A stretch of 64,000 bases of DNA from Thermomicrobiales bacterium (GCA_030447415.1 JAUJOZ010000001.1:124001-188000); one strand, 5' to 3'. Positions 26,285 to 35,173 are shown, counted from the stretch's first letter. A program made the numbers and translations. Notes: a model not told the origin generated them from the letters alone.

Positions 26285-26413
26285 TCAGCGTGGGTGGTCT
26301 TGCCCAACGAGCATCCGCAGCACGATGGTGAGTGACCACCCCAGCACGATGAGGGCAACGGTCGTCGCCGTCCAGGCGTGATCGGCCGCCGGCCGCCCGT
26401 CGCTTGCGTCCAC
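26285..26413 (-). CDS. Small single-span membrane protein, 42 aa
   Basis: GTG 26413 follows GAGGGG by 4 bases. The product is VDASDGRPAADHAW, then a single hydrophobic helix ATTVALIVLGWSLTIVLRML, and ends VGQDHPR. It lies 118 bases before the PRC-barrel-like gene on the same strand. It was too short for standard gene calling. The function is unknown. Confidence 0.5.
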   Translation of the reverse strand: MDASDGRPAADHAWTATTVALIVLGWSLTIVLRMLVGQDHPR

Positions 26414-26541
26414 CACACCCCTCGCTCGTCACGCCCGCTCAGCCGTCGTCACGTCGACGGGTAACTCGCTCCTAGAAGCGCCACCACGGTGTGGGGGCAG
26501 CCGGGCCTGGCGGCGTAGAGGCGGGGTTCGCACCGCCGATG

Positions 26542-26575
26542 GCTGGCATCCCTCGATGCATCGGGGGATGCCAGC
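26542..26575 (+). promoter_or_regulatory. Perfect 11-bp stem-loop upstream of sodC
   Basis: GCTGGCATCCC (26542-26552) pairs perfectly with GGGATGCCAGC (26565-26575); the loop itself contains the palindrome CGATGCATCG. TTT follows. No plus-strand gene ends here, so it may be a terminator of unseen transcription, an sodC leader element, or a regulator binding site. Confidence 0.5.
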
Positions 26576-26719
26576 TTTAGATTCTGCCGGGTGTGCTGCT
26601 CCCCTGCGCTCCGGGTTGACCGGGCCGACGGAGTTTGCGAAGCTGCGCGATCCTGGCGGCGGCGCACGGGCCACCAGGGAGGTGACCACGCCGCCGGTAG
26701 CGAGAAGAAGGAGCGAAGC

Positions 26720-27433
26720 ATGTCCCGCGTGTTGGGGTTGATCGCCGGGTTGGCGCTGCTCGCCGCGTCGCTGGGGGCGGTCGCGGCTCAGGACGACACA
26801 CCCGAGGCCGCCGAGGCGCCAGAGATAGGGGCCACCCTGGCCGCCACCCTCCAGGACACCGAGGGCCGGACCGTCGGCGTGGCGCTGCTGGCGGGGGGGG
26901 AGGATGGGGAGGACGAGGGGGTAGCCATCATCGTTGGGGCGGTGGGGCTGGCGCCCGGTGCGCACGGCATCCACGTCCACGAGACCGGCGTCTGCGATCC
27001 GGCCGGCGACCGGGCGTTCGCCTCGGCCGGGGGCCACTACAACCCCACCGACGCCGAGCATGGCGACCACGCCGGCGACCTCGGCAACATCACGTCGGAG
27101 GAGGACGGCACCGCGACCCTCCGGGAGACGACCGACAACTTCGGCCTGGACGAGCTGCAGGACGAGGACGGGACGGCCATCGTCATCCACGCCGAGGAGG
27201 ACGAGAACGACCCTGCGGGCGAGAGCTTCGGGGCACGGATCGCCTGTGGCGTCCTCGCCGCCCCAGCGGGGGCCGCGACCGGGACCGTGCCGGCGGACGC
27301 GGAGGCGACCGCCGGCACCGGGGCGATGACAGGGGCAGCGACGACACCCGCGGCCGGTGCCACCGAGGCGGAGACGCCGGTGACCGACGCAGAGACGCCG
27401 CCGGTGGCCGACGTACGCCGGTGGCCGACGTAG
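26720..27433 (+). CDS. sodC: Cu/Zn superoxide dismutase, exported, with truncated repeat tail
   Basis: Signal peptide VLGLIAGLALLAASLGAVAA, then a Cu/Zn SOD domain: GAHGIHVHETGVCD (copper His pair and disulfide Cys), SAGGHYNPTDAEHGDHAGDLGNI (zinc His/Asp), GTAIVIHAEED and ARIACGV (second Cys). It dismutates superoxide outside the cytoplasm. AGAAGGAG lies before ATG 26720. The C-terminus is a low-complexity tail with seven-residue ETPVADV units; a 4-base deficit in one unit moves the frame and ends the protein at 27433. Without it the protein would end at 27495. Confidence 0.88.
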   Translation: MSRVLGLIAGLALLAASLGAVAAQDDTPEAAEAPEIGATLAATLQDTEGRTVGVALLAGGEDGEDEGVAIIVGAVGLAPGAHGIHVHETGVCDPAGDRAFASAGGHYNPTDAEHGDHAGDLGNITSEEDGTATLRETTDNFGLDELQDEDGTAIVIHAEEDENDPAGESFGARIACGVLAAPAGAATGTVPADAEATAGTGAMTGAATTPAAGATEAETPVTDAETPPVADVRRWPT

Positions 27434-27453
27434 AGACGCCGGTGGCCGACGTA
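27392..27453 (+). repeat. 21-bp tandem repeat in the sodC tail
   Basis: Three copies of GAGACGCCGGTGGCCGACGTA lie at 27392-27415 (with 3 extra bases), 27416-27432 (lacking GAGA) and 27433-27453. The missing GAGA shifts the sodC frame, a clear slippage footprint. Confidence 0.8.
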
Positions 27454-27687
27454 GAGACGCCGGCTGCCGGGGCGGAGGAGACGCCCGCCCCCTAACGCCC
27501 GGCACGACCTTCTGACTGCAGCGTCCCCGGGTCATCCCTCGGGGGCGCTGCGCGTCGTGGGCCGCTCACCCGTCCCCAGGACCCCTGATGAGGAGCCTGA
27601 CACCTTCGACCGCTCCACCGGCATGGCCTGCCCCGTGCTGCGTGCCGGCCGGATGGCTGCCGCGGCTGGTTGGCGGCAAGTAGCCAT

Positions 27688-27911
27688 TCACCTCCCCCGC
27701 TCCAGCACCGTTGCCCGCACAAGCACCAGCGCCTCAATCGCCGTCCGCCCGGGGTGTTGCAGGTGGACGAGCGACCAGCGCGCTGGATTCCGGCTCGGCA
27801 GGGGCGGATGGTACGCCACAGCCCGGTACCGCCGCCCGAGCGCACCCGGCTCCTCGGCCCCTCGTCCACCACCTGCCAGCCACGGGCCGCCAGCGTGGCC
27901 ACCAGGGTCAT
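27688..27911 (-). pseudogene. Frameshifted small hypothetical protein
   Basis: One frame starts MTLVATLAARGWQVVDEG; a second frame finishes RRYRAVAYHPPLPSRNPARW and HPGRTAIEALVLVRATVLER before the stop at 27688. Both parts look like one protein of about 74 residues, broken near 27845. It follows the YtxJ-like gene on the same strand. Family unknown. Confidence 0.45.
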
Positions 27912-27982
27912 GGCGTCGCCGTCCGGGGCGATCCCGTGCCGCGCGAGCACGGCGGGGCCTCCGACCGCTACACCCGGTGTCC

Positions 27983-28318
27983 TCACCCGGCGGGGTGGGT
28001 TGGCGCCGGGGCGTGGTCGCCAACGGCCTGCGCGACGGCGTCGGCCGTGATCGCGCAGTGGGAGGCGGACCAGACGGCCCGTCCGTCCCGGAGCACGATT
28101 ACCTGAGGCGACTCGTGACGCACGCCCGTGCGCGTCGCCACTTCCTGTCCGAGCTTGCGGTGCCGGCGCACGTCCACGACAAGCACGTCGATGTCGATCT
28201 GGCCCACCGCCTGGTAGGCACGCGCACTGCCCCCTCACCCGGGGTCGTGCAGGAACAAGACCACCGGACGCGCATGCGATCGCTCCCACGCCCGGTCCAG
28301 CCCCGAGATGTCGCTCAC
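27983..28318 (-). CDS. YtxJ/DUF2847 thioredoxin-fold protein; probable selenoprotein (in-frame TGA at codon 28)
   Basis: 111 residues. GTG 28318 overlaps the yihY stop as GTGA. One TGA interrupts the frame at 28235-28237: VVLFLHDPG-U-GGSARAYQ. In YtxJ-type bacilliredoxin-like proteins the same place reads HSTTCPVSAAAY, so U aligns exactly with the conserved Cys. Both sides are strongly conserved: ISGLDRAWERSHARPVVLF before, and IDVLVVDVRRHRKLGQEVA, TGVRHESPQVIVLRDG and VWSASHCAITADA after. A gene caller sees only the part after the TGA. It is likely a cytoplasmic low-molecular-weight-thiol or thiol redox protein. A nonsense mutation is the alternative. Confidence 0.82.
28202..28237 (-). promoter_or_regulatory. 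Candidate Sec codon (TGA) and SECIS-like hairpin in the YtxJ-like gene
   Basis: On the minus strand, 15 bases after the TGA, GCCTACC (28219-28213) pairs with GGTGGGC (28208-28202) in a 7-bp stem with one G-U pair and the loop AGGC. The loop starts 22 bases past the TGA, almost the same spacing as in the redoxin gene. SelB recognition is inferred. Confidence 0.55.
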
Positions 28319-29382
28319 GGCAACGAGACGCGCCGCCGCCAATGCCGCCGCGGTGCAGGCCGCCGCCCGGTCCGATGGGCCCGCGCCTTCTCGCCAATGG
28401 CCCGCCCCGTCTCGGCCGGTGGTGGCTCGACCGCACGCGGGCGGCGGTAGGAGGCGTTGACGTAGCAGCCGAAGAGCAGCACGTGCGCCAGCGCGGCGAA
28501 CCAGGCCACCAGCAGGGAGACCAGCCCCAGCGCCGCCCCGTACCGGTTCACCCCGCCGGCCAGCCGCAGGTAGAGCGGGAAGGCCTGGCCCAGCGCCACG
28601 AACAGCGCCCCCGCTACCAGCGCCCCGGGCCACACGTCGCCCAGGCGCTGGCCGGCCGTCGGCACGTAGCGGTAGAGCAGCACGAACAGGGCGGTAGCCA
28701 CGACGAAGGCGAGCAGGTAGCTGAGCGCTTGCCCGCCGCCGCCAGCCAAGGCCCAGGTCCCGAAGTAGGGGCCAAGATCTCGGCCCACGAACAGCGTCGG
28801 CAGCGCGGCGGCGAGGGCGGCCGCCGAGAAGAAGGCGGCGAACCCGACGACAGCGAGCAGTCCTCGCCGGCGGGAGCAGATGAAGCCGCAGTCGGGGACG
28901 CCGTAGACCCGGTTGAAGCAGTGGTTGAGGGCGCCGACGAAGCCGGTGCCGACCCAGGCGAAGCCGAGCAGGCTGGCCGCGGCGAACCAGCCACTTTGGC
29001 GGCGGGCGGTCAAGGCGGCCTCCAGCGCGTCGCGTGCGGCCTCGCCCGGCAGCGCCCAGTAGGCGGCGTGGACGGCGGTGGTGAGGACCGCGTCGCGGCG
29101 CAGGAGGAGGCCGGCGACGGAGACCAGGAGGAGGAAGGTTGGGACGAGGGCGACCAGGGCGTTGTAGGCGATGATGGCGGCCAGGTGCCCGGCGCCGGTC
29201 TCCTGGAACCCCCGGACGGGCCAACTCGCCAGGAGCGCTCGGTAGCCACGCGCCAGCGCCGTCCCGCCGCCTCGCACCAGACCCGTCGGTCGGAGACCGG
29301 CCCCACGCCGATCTGGAGCGCCGGGGATGGCTGGGCGTGCGCGGTGGATGTCGCGGTGGGCAGGGATGGGGTGGAGCGCCAT
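28315..29382 (-). CDS. YihY/BrkB-family inner membrane protein
   Basis: About 355 residues from ATG 29382 with AGGAGG 7 bases upstream. It is a six-helix membrane protein: HLAAIIAYNALVALVPTFLL, AASLLGFAWVGTGFVGALNH, LLAVVGFAAFFSAAALAAAL, ALSYLLAFVVATALFVLLY, VAGALFVALGQAFPLYLRLA and LVSLLVAWFAALAHVLLFGC. GFVGALNHCFNRVYGVPD is typical of the family, whose function is not firmly known. The C-terminus is basic and cytosolic. The stop overlaps the start of the YtxJ-like gene. Confidence 0.88.
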   Translation of the reverse strand: MALHPIPAHRDIHRARPAIPGAPDRRGAGLRPTGLVRGGGTALARGYRALLASWPVRGFQETGAGHLAAIIAYNALVALVPTFLLLVSVAGLLLRRDAVLTTAVHAAYWALPGEAARDALEAALTARRQSGWFAAASLLGFAWVGTGFVGALNHCFNRVYGVPDCGFICSRRRGLLAVVGFAAFFSAAALAAALPTLFVGRDLGPYFGTWALAGGGGQALSYLLAFVVATALFVLLYRYVPTAGQRLGDVWPGALVAGALFVALGQAFPLYLRLAGGVNRYGAALGLVSLLVAWFAALAHVLLFGCYVNASYRRPRAVEPPPAETGRAIGEKARAHRTGRRPAPRRHWRRRVSLP

Positions 29383-29676
29383 GGCAGGACCTCCTGCCCT
29401 CAGCGCAGCAGAGCGCGTGCCACCGCGACGCGAACGGGAGCAAGCGGGTGGGTAGCACGGGGGCGGCATGGCGTCAGGGTGATCCATCGCCGGCCAGTCC
29501 GCCCGCCGAGCCGGCGTAGCCAGTTCGACTGGACGAGCGCCGTTGGGGGAACGGCCCGCCCATTGCCGGAGACGTTTTTTCTACCGGCCTATGGTGCCCC
29601 GGCCAGCCGGCTTTCTTGCTCAGGCGCCTGCGGCGGCACGCGCTGGGGCGGTTCAGAGTCACGGCGCCGGGCGGGG

Positions 29677-29850
29677 TTAGCCGTCCGGCAGCCGCAGTCG
29701 GTCTGCCGCCGCCGTCGCCGGCTCGTTCGCCTCGGCGGAGGCCGTCGGCTCGCCCAGCCCCTCCTCCGCCTTGGCCCGCCGCCGCGCCTCCTCGACCGTC
29801 AAGCGCTCGGCCTCCTTGGCGTCCTCACGGGCCCGCTCGTCGTCGTCCAC
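29677..29850 (-). CDS. Small charged helical protein, 57 aa
   Basis: GTG 29850 follows AAGGGAGG by 5 bases. The product is VDDDERAREDAKEAERLT, then EEARRRAKAEEGLGEPTA and an Ala/Glu tail: a single charged, probably coiled helix. A longer reading from 30006 adds non-conserved sequence. No known domain. Confidence 0.5.
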   Translation of the reverse strand: MDDDERAREDAKEAERLTVEEARRRAKAEEGLGEPTASAEANEPATAAADRLRLPDG

Positions 29851-30676
29851 CGTCGCCTCCCTTCCCCGCCCGGCGTGCACGCGGGGTGCCACCGGCCCAG
29901 CAGCCGGGCCCCCCAACCACTCGGCTGGTCGAACGGCGTGGTCGGGTTGGCCGGGTAGTGTCGGACCGAACGGAACCAACCCGTCCACCGGCGGAGCCAT
30001 GGGCATGGCAACGCGGCGTTTGGTGTGGGATGTTCGAGTGTCGCGCCCCCGTTGGAGGGGGCACCCTACGGGATTTGACAAGAACCCTGGACCAGAAGGG
30101 CTGGTGCTTCGATCCCTCCTCGGAGCGGGGGCGCACGCAGCCGAGTGTTATCACCGCGATGCACGACTGTCGTGGCTCTGCTGAGACCGTCTCTGCAAAC
30201 CGTGGGCAGCGTCGTGAATGGACTGGGAGCGCGAAGAGACCGCTGGATGCGTCCGGCGGTGTCCCTGGTTACATCGATCACGCCCGAGCCAGACCGGCCT
30301 CCTGGACGGTGAACCGGACAACCACGCCGCGCGCGACATGCGCCCGGTGCCACGGCACGTCGACGAAGCAGATCGGCGCATCCAGCAGCGGCTCGCCGGC
30401 GCGGTGACGCGGTCGGATCTTGCGGTGGCAAGCACGCCTTGGATCGGGCGCGCGAATGGAGCCCACTGGTAGTCAAGCTCGCGCGGCTCGGGGAGGAGCG
30501 ATCGAGTTGGCCGAGCGTCTGTCCGCCGCCAACGGCACCACTTTGCCATCTAACCCGCCGTCGGCAAGTCGCGCGACACCCATACACCGTTTGTAGCCTT
30601 GACAGCTGGTCGCACTTGTGTACCCTGCCTCTCCCTGGCGACGGCCAGCCTGGGGTGTTCAGTTTGGAGGTGTGCC
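29851..30676. other. Region without a confident gene
   Basis: About 830 bases. Frames are short; one minus-strand frame (30278-30466) has protein-like residues (ICFVDVPWHRAHVARGVVVR) and may be the end of a lost gene. The last part should contain the promoter for the downstream transport operon; I see no clear consensus. Confidence 0.45.
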
Positions 30677-32218
30677 GTGAAGCGCCTGATCGTTGCCGTG
30701 CTCTTGATCCTGGCTCTCTCTGCCTTGGCGACGCCCGGCGTGTCGACCAGCGCGCAGGAGGGGGGCACCATCCGAGTTGGCCTTGACGTGGATGCGGGGA
30801 CCGGTGACCCGCGGCTGGCTCGGGATACGTCGGCGGCTCGACTCGGGGAGTTGGTGTTCGACGGCCTCGTGCAGCTCGACACCGAGTTAGTTGCCCAGCC
30901 CGCACTCGCCGAGCGCTGGGAGAACCCCGATCCGACGACCTGGGTGTTCCACCTGCGTCAAGGCGCGTCGTTCCACGACGGCGAGGCCGTAACGGCCGAA
31001 GATGTCGTGTATACCTACCAGTCCATCCTTGAGGAGAGCTTCGGTGCTCCCAATCGCGCGCTCTACGTACCCATCACCAGCGTCACTGCCCGCGATCCGC
31101 AGACCGTCGAGTTCAAGCTTAGCGAGGCGTACGCCCCGTTTCTCAACTACATGGAGATGGGCATCGTTCCCCAGCACGTGGCCGAGGATCCGTCCAGCGA
31201 CTTCGCTAACAACCCAGTGGGCGCTGGTCCATTCAAGTTCGTAAGATGGCAGAAGAACAACCGGATCGAGTTGGCGGCCTTTGCGGAGTACTGGCAGGGA
31301 CCGCCGAAGCTTGCCGGCGTCACCCTGATGATCGTGCCCGATAACACCGTGCGGGCGACCGCCCTGGAGACCGGCGACCTGGATCTCATTCACTCCCCGT
31401 TGTCGCCGCAGGACGTCGAGCGGCTGAAGACCACCGAAGGGGTTAAGGTCAGCGAGCAAACGGCGCTCGGTTATACCTACCTCAATTTCAACACCAGCGA
31501 TCCCATTCTGTCAGACGTCAATGTTCGCCGGGCGATCGCCCACATGGTGGACAAGTCCGTCATCTCTGAGCAGATTTACCAGGGCATGGACAAGCCCGGG
31601 GAGTCGCCTCTGGTCCCTAACACCTGGTGGTACTCGGAAGTTGCGGACCACCCGTTCGACCCCGCCACTGCGGCCGACCTCCTCGCCAAGGCCGGCTGGC
31701 AGGACAGTGACGGGGATGGGATCCTCGACAAGGCCGGGCAGAAGCTGAGTCTCGTGCTGAAGACGCACAGCGAAGACCCCAACCGCATCCAGGCGGTGGA
31801 GTACCTCCAGAACGTGCTCACTGAGAATGGCTTCGAGGTGTCGGTGGAGACGGCGGAGTTCCCCACCTTCTTCGAGGCGGTCAGGAACCAGGATTACCAG
31901 ATCGCCCTCATCGGCTGGTTGCGCTTGGTGGACCCGGACTACGCGATGTACAACCAGTTCCGCTGTGATGGGTCGAACAACTACGGGAAGTACTGCAATC
32001 CACGGGTCGACGAGTTGCTTCAGCAAGGCCGGGCAACCATAGACCCCGCCCAGCGAGCCCAGATTTACAAGGAAGCGGCCCAGATCGTGGTCGACGAGGT
32101 GGCCTACGACGTGCTGCTGTACCAAGGCTACATCGTCGCCATGCGGGACAACGTTGAGGGCTTCCAGCCCCACCCGGCCGGGAGTTTTAACTCCCTGCAC
32201 GCGACCAGCCTGACCTAG
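30677..32218 (+). CDS. ABC transporter substrate-binding protein, family 5 (dipeptide/oligopeptide type)
   Basis: 513 residues from GTG 30677 with GGAGG 6 bases upstream. A signal peptide (LIVAVLLILALSALA) has no lipobox Cys. SBP_bac_5 features are WENPDPTTWVFHLRQGASFH, VTAEDVVYTYQSIL, VGAGPFKFVRWQKNN, LNFNTSDPILSDVNVRRAIA and YDVLLYQGYIVAMRDNV. It captures a peptide or peptide-like ligand outside the membrane. It is the first gene of a six-gene operon with two permeases and three catabolic enzymes, which suggests an amide-containing small molecule. Confidence 0.93.
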   Translation: MKRLIVAVLLILALSALATPGVSTSAQEGGTIRVGLDVDAGTGDPRLARDTSAARLGELVFDGLVQLDTELVAQPALAERWENPDPTTWVFHLRQGASFHDGEAVTAEDVVYTYQSILEESFGAPNRALYVPITSVTARDPQTVEFKLSEAYAPFLNYMEMGIVPQHVAEDPSSDFANNPVGAGPFKFVRWQKNNRIELAAFAEYWQGPPKLAGVTLMIVPDNTVRATALETGDLDLIHSPLSPQDVERLKTTEGVKVSEQTALGYTYLNFNTSDPILSDVNVRRAIAHMVDKSVISEQIYQGMDKPGESPLVPNTWWYSEVADHPFDPATAADLLAKAGWQDSDGDGILDKAGQKLSLVLKTHSEDPNRIQAVEYLQNVLTENGFEVSVETAEFPTFFEAVRNQDYQIALIGWLRLVDPDYAMYNQFRCDGSNNYGKYCNPRVDELLQQGRATIDPAQRAQIYKEAAQIVVDEVAYDVLLYQGYIVAMRDNVEGFQPHPAGSFNSLHATSLT

Positions 32219-32342
32219 ACGGTGTTCCGGCGCTCAGCGCCATGGCCATGGGGATGAGGGCTGGTTGCGCGGCGATCCCGCCCTCACCCGTCGTCTCCGC
32301 GACCTAGCCCGGGCGCTGCCCGGAGAAAGGCGCTCGGACGGG

Positions 32343-33326
32343 GTGCCGCGCTACATCGCCCATCGGCTGCTCCTCCTCGTCCCGGTGCTGTTAGGGATCA
32401 CCGTAGGGGTGTTCTTGCTGTTGCATCTGATCCCCGGTGACCCCGCCGTCGTGTTGCTCGGACAGGACGCTAATCCGGCCGACATTGCCCGACTGCAGCG
32501 GGTCCTGGGTCTGGACGAGCCCCTTATCGTCCAGTTGGGCCGCTATCTCGGACGAGTGATTCAAGGGGACCTGGGCGACTCCATCTTCCAGTCCCAGCCC
32601 GTCACCACGGTCGTGTTCGGAGCGTTGCCGGCGACGATCGAGCTGGCGGTGGCGTCCCTGCTGGTTGCCGTGCTCCTCGGCGTGCCGCTCGGCGTGCTCG
32701 CCGCGGTCCGCCAGTACTCGCCCTTCGACTACGGGACGATGCTGCTGGCGCAAATCGGCGTGTCGATGCCCGTCTTCTGGTTTGGCATCCTGGCGATCCT
32801 CCTGTTCTCCGTCAACCTCGGCTGGTTGCCGACCTTCGGTCGCGGGGAGGGAGTTCTCACGGCGGCGGTGGACGGGATCAGGGGCGAGGGCTGGGGAGAG
32901 CTGCGGGACGCTTTCCGCTTCCTGGCAATGCCGGCGCTCACGCTCGGCTTCAGCGCGGCTGCGCTCATCAGCCGCATGGTGCGGGCGTCGGTCCTCGAGA
33001 TCTTGTCCCAGGACTTCATCCGCACGGCGCGGGCGAAGGGCCTGCGTGAGGGGACCGTGATCGCTCGCCACGCGCTGCGAAGTGCCCTGATCCCCGTGGT
33101 CACGATCGTCGGGCTGCAGTTTGGGTACCTGCTCGGCGGGGCCATCATCACGGAGACCGTCTTCGCCTGGCCAGGGGTGGGCCGGCTGATGATCACGGCG
33201 ATCGGCCAGCGCGACTTCCCGTTGGTCCAAGGGTCGGTACTCATCTTGGCCCTGCTGTTCTCGTTAGTGAACTTGTGCATCGACGTCCTGTATGCGTGGT
33301 TGAACCCGCAGATCAGCTACGGGTGA
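32343..33326 (+). CDS. ABC transporter permease, DppB/OppB type
   Basis: About 327 residues from GTG 32343; an earlier ATG at 32265 would add a basic stretch. The N-terminal helix LLLLVPVLLGITVGVFLLLH and GDPAVVLLGQDANPADI are typical of DppB. The cytoplasmic EAA loop (ILSQDFIRTARAKGLREGTV) binds an ATPase. The C-terminus ends YAWLNPQISYG as expected. It pairs with the DppC-type gene 10 bases downstream. Confidence 0.92.
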   Translation: MPRYIAHRLLLLVPVLLGITVGVFLLLHLIPGDPAVVLLGQDANPADIARLQRVLGLDEPLIVQLGRYLGRVIQGDLGDSIFQSQPVTTVVFGALPATIELAVASLLVAVLLGVPLGVLAAVRQYSPFDYGTMLLAQIGVSMPVFWFGILAILLFSVNLGWLPTFGRGEGVLTAAVDGIRGEGWGELRDAFRFLAMPALTLGFSAAALISRMVRASVLEILSQDFIRTARAKGLREGTVIARHALRSALIPVVTIVGLQFGYLLGGAIITETVFAWPGVGRLMITAIGQRDFPLVQGSVLILALLFSLVNLCIDVLYAWLNPQISYG

Positions 33327-33336
33327 GGTCCGACCG

Positions 33337-34170
33337 ATGAAGGGCGCGCTCAGGCGTCTCTGGCGCAGCAAATCCGCGGTCATTGGCGGGGCAATCGTGC
33401 TGGCGGTCGTGCTTTGTGCCGTCCTCGCGCCAGTGCTCGCGCCCGATGATCCGGAGGCGATGGAGATGACCAACCGCCTCGAGGGACCCAGCTGGCAGCA
33501 CCCGATGGGGACCGACCAGTTCGGGCGAGACCTGTTCACGCGCGTCCTGTACGGCGCCAGGATCTCGCTCAGCGTGGCGCTGATTGCGGTTGCCCTGTCG
33601 GTGGTGCTCGGCGTCGGCATCGGGCTCCTCTCGGGGTATTACGGCGGCATCCTCGACCTCCTGGTGCAGCGGCTGGTCGACATCTTCTTGGCCTTCCCCG
33701 TGCTGCTGCTCGCGATCGCGCTGGTTGCCGCGTTGGGTTCGAGTCCCCGGAACGTGGTCCTGGCCCTGGGCCTGGTGGGGTGGACGAACTACGTCCGGGT
33801 CGTCCGGGTCGACGTGCTTGCGTTGAAGGGGCGTGAGTTCGTCCAGTCTGCCCGGGTGGTGGGCGTGTCCGACGCCCGCATCATCCTCCGCCATATCCTG
33901 CCCAACGTGGTGTCGCCCGTCCTGGTGCTCTCGACATTGGGCATCGGCTACGCGATCGTTGCGGAGGCGGGGCTCAGCTTCCTCGGGCTCGGCGTCCAAC
34001 CCCCGGCGCCGAGCTGGGGGTGGACCGTTGCCTTCGGCACGCGATTCCTCCGCGATGCCCCGCACCTGTCAACCTTCCCCGGCCTGGCCATCATGGTGAG
34101 CGTGGTGGGCTTCAACCTCCTCGGGGACGGGCTGCGGGACCTGTTCGACCCGCGATCGCGGCTACGCTGA
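33337..34170 (+). CDS. ABC transporter permease, DppC/OppC type
   Basis: 277 residues. The N-terminal RSKSAVIGGAIVLAVVLCAV and HPMGTDQFGRDLFTRVLYGA are the DppC signature; the EAA loop is REFVQSARVVGVSDARIILR; the end reads GDGLRDLFDPRSRLR. It is the second membrane subunit of the importer. No ATP-binding subunit follows, so ATPases must come from elsewhere in the genome. Confidence 0.93.
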   Translation: MKGALRRLWRSKSAVIGGAIVLAVVLCAVLAPVLAPDDPEAMEMTNRLEGPSWQHPMGTDQFGRDLFTRVLYGARISLSVALIAVALSVVLGVGIGLLSGYYGGILDLLVQRLVDIFLAFPVLLLAIALVAALGSSPRNVVLALGLVGWTNYVRVVRVDVLALKGREFVQSARVVGVSDARIILRHILPNVVSPVLVLSTLGIGYAIVAEAGLSFLGLGVQPPAPSWGWTVAFGTRFLRDAPHLSTFPGLAIMVSVVGFNLLGDGLRDLFDPRSRLR

Positions 34171-34223
34171 GCCGGTGGGTCTGTTGCACCGCCGGCTGCG
34201 AGACACCAGCAGGAGGAGGGCGC

Positions 34224-35171
34224 ATGGAACACACCGTCGAGCGAGTCCCCGTCACAAGCTTGGTCAACGGTAGCGAGCTAGCGCTCACAATCCACACCTT
34301 CCGGGCAGGGGAGGGCCCGGTGGTCGGGATGAGCGCGGCCATCCACGGCGACGAGACGATCGGCCCCGAGGCGTTGCGGCGCCTTGGTGCGCTGCTGGAG
34401 CAGCCGGACCGAGAGCTGCGCGGCACCGTCCGCATCATACCGGTGGCCAACCCCTTGGCCTACGAGACCAACACGAGGAACACCCCGACGGACCACGTCA
34501 ACCTCAACCGGGTGTTCCCCGGTGACCCGGACGGCTGGGTGACGGAACAGCTCGCGTCCAAGATCGCCCAACACTTCCTGACCGGCCTCGATGCCTACGT
34601 GGACCTCCACGCGGGCGGCGCCTACCCGGTGGTCGACTACGTGTACCTCACGAGCGCGCCGCAACTCTCCCGAGCCTTCGGGTCACGGCTCCTGTACCGC
34701 CCGAAGGAGCCGTATCCCGGCACCAGCGCCACGGTCGCCGACGACCGCGGCATCCCCACCGTAACGGTGGAACTGGGCGGCGGTCTCTACCAGGAGGAGG
34801 CGTATGCACGGCGCAACCTGGACGGGCTGCTCAACGTCCTCCGGAGCGTCGGGGTGCTTACGGAGCCGGCCCGGCCCGCACCGGAGCAGATCCTGATGCA
34901 CGACATGGCCATCCTGCGGCCCCACCACGGGGGCATCCTCGTGCCTGAGGTGCGTGTGCCCGACCTGGCGCGCGAGGTGCCGGGCGGGACAGTGCTCGGC
35001 CGCATCTACAGTCCCTACACCTTCGAGCTGCTGGAGACGATCACGGCGCCCTTCGAGCGGTCGCTGCTCGTCCTCCTGCGGGACAATCTCGCCCCGATCC
35101 ATCCCGGCGCTTACATGTACATGGTGGGCGACGCTTCGACCGCCGAGACGCTGCCGGCTGAGGCGGCGTGA
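34224..35171 (+). CDS. Succinylglutamate desuccinylase/aspartoacylase-family hydrolase
   Basis: 315 residues; AGGAGGAGGG lies before ATG 34224. It is a zinc carboxypeptidase-like fold: VVGMSAAIHGDETIGPEALR (metal His/Glu), HVNLNRVFPGD (substrate), YVDLHAGGAYPVVDYVYL (second zinc His) and TVTVELGGG (catalytic Glu). It hydrolyses an N-acyl or amide bond of a small acid. Position after the permeases suggests it processes the imported compound. Not enough to say which one. Confidence 0.85.
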   Translation: MEHTVERVPVTSLVNGSELALTIHTFRAGEGPVVGMSAAIHGDETIGPEALRRLGALLEQPDRELRGTVRIIPVANPLAYETNTRNTPTDHVNLNRVFPGDPDGWVTEQLASKIAQHFLTGLDAYVDLHAGGAYPVVDYVYLTSAPQLSRAFGSRLLYRPKEPYPGTSATVADDRGIPTVTVELGGGLYQEEAYARRNLDGLLNVLRSVGVLTEPARPAPEQILMHDMAILRPHHGGILVPEVRVPDLAREVPGGTVLGRIYSPYTFELLETITAPFERSLLVLLRDNLAPIHPGAYMYMVGDASTAETLPAEAA

Positions 35172-35173
35172 TG

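Noticed and set aside
24440-30200. Shared TCTGCAAAC motifs at about 24459 and 30191 as possible insertion sequence ends
   Set aside because: Only nine bases match, flanks differ, and intact normal genes lie between; no transposase found.
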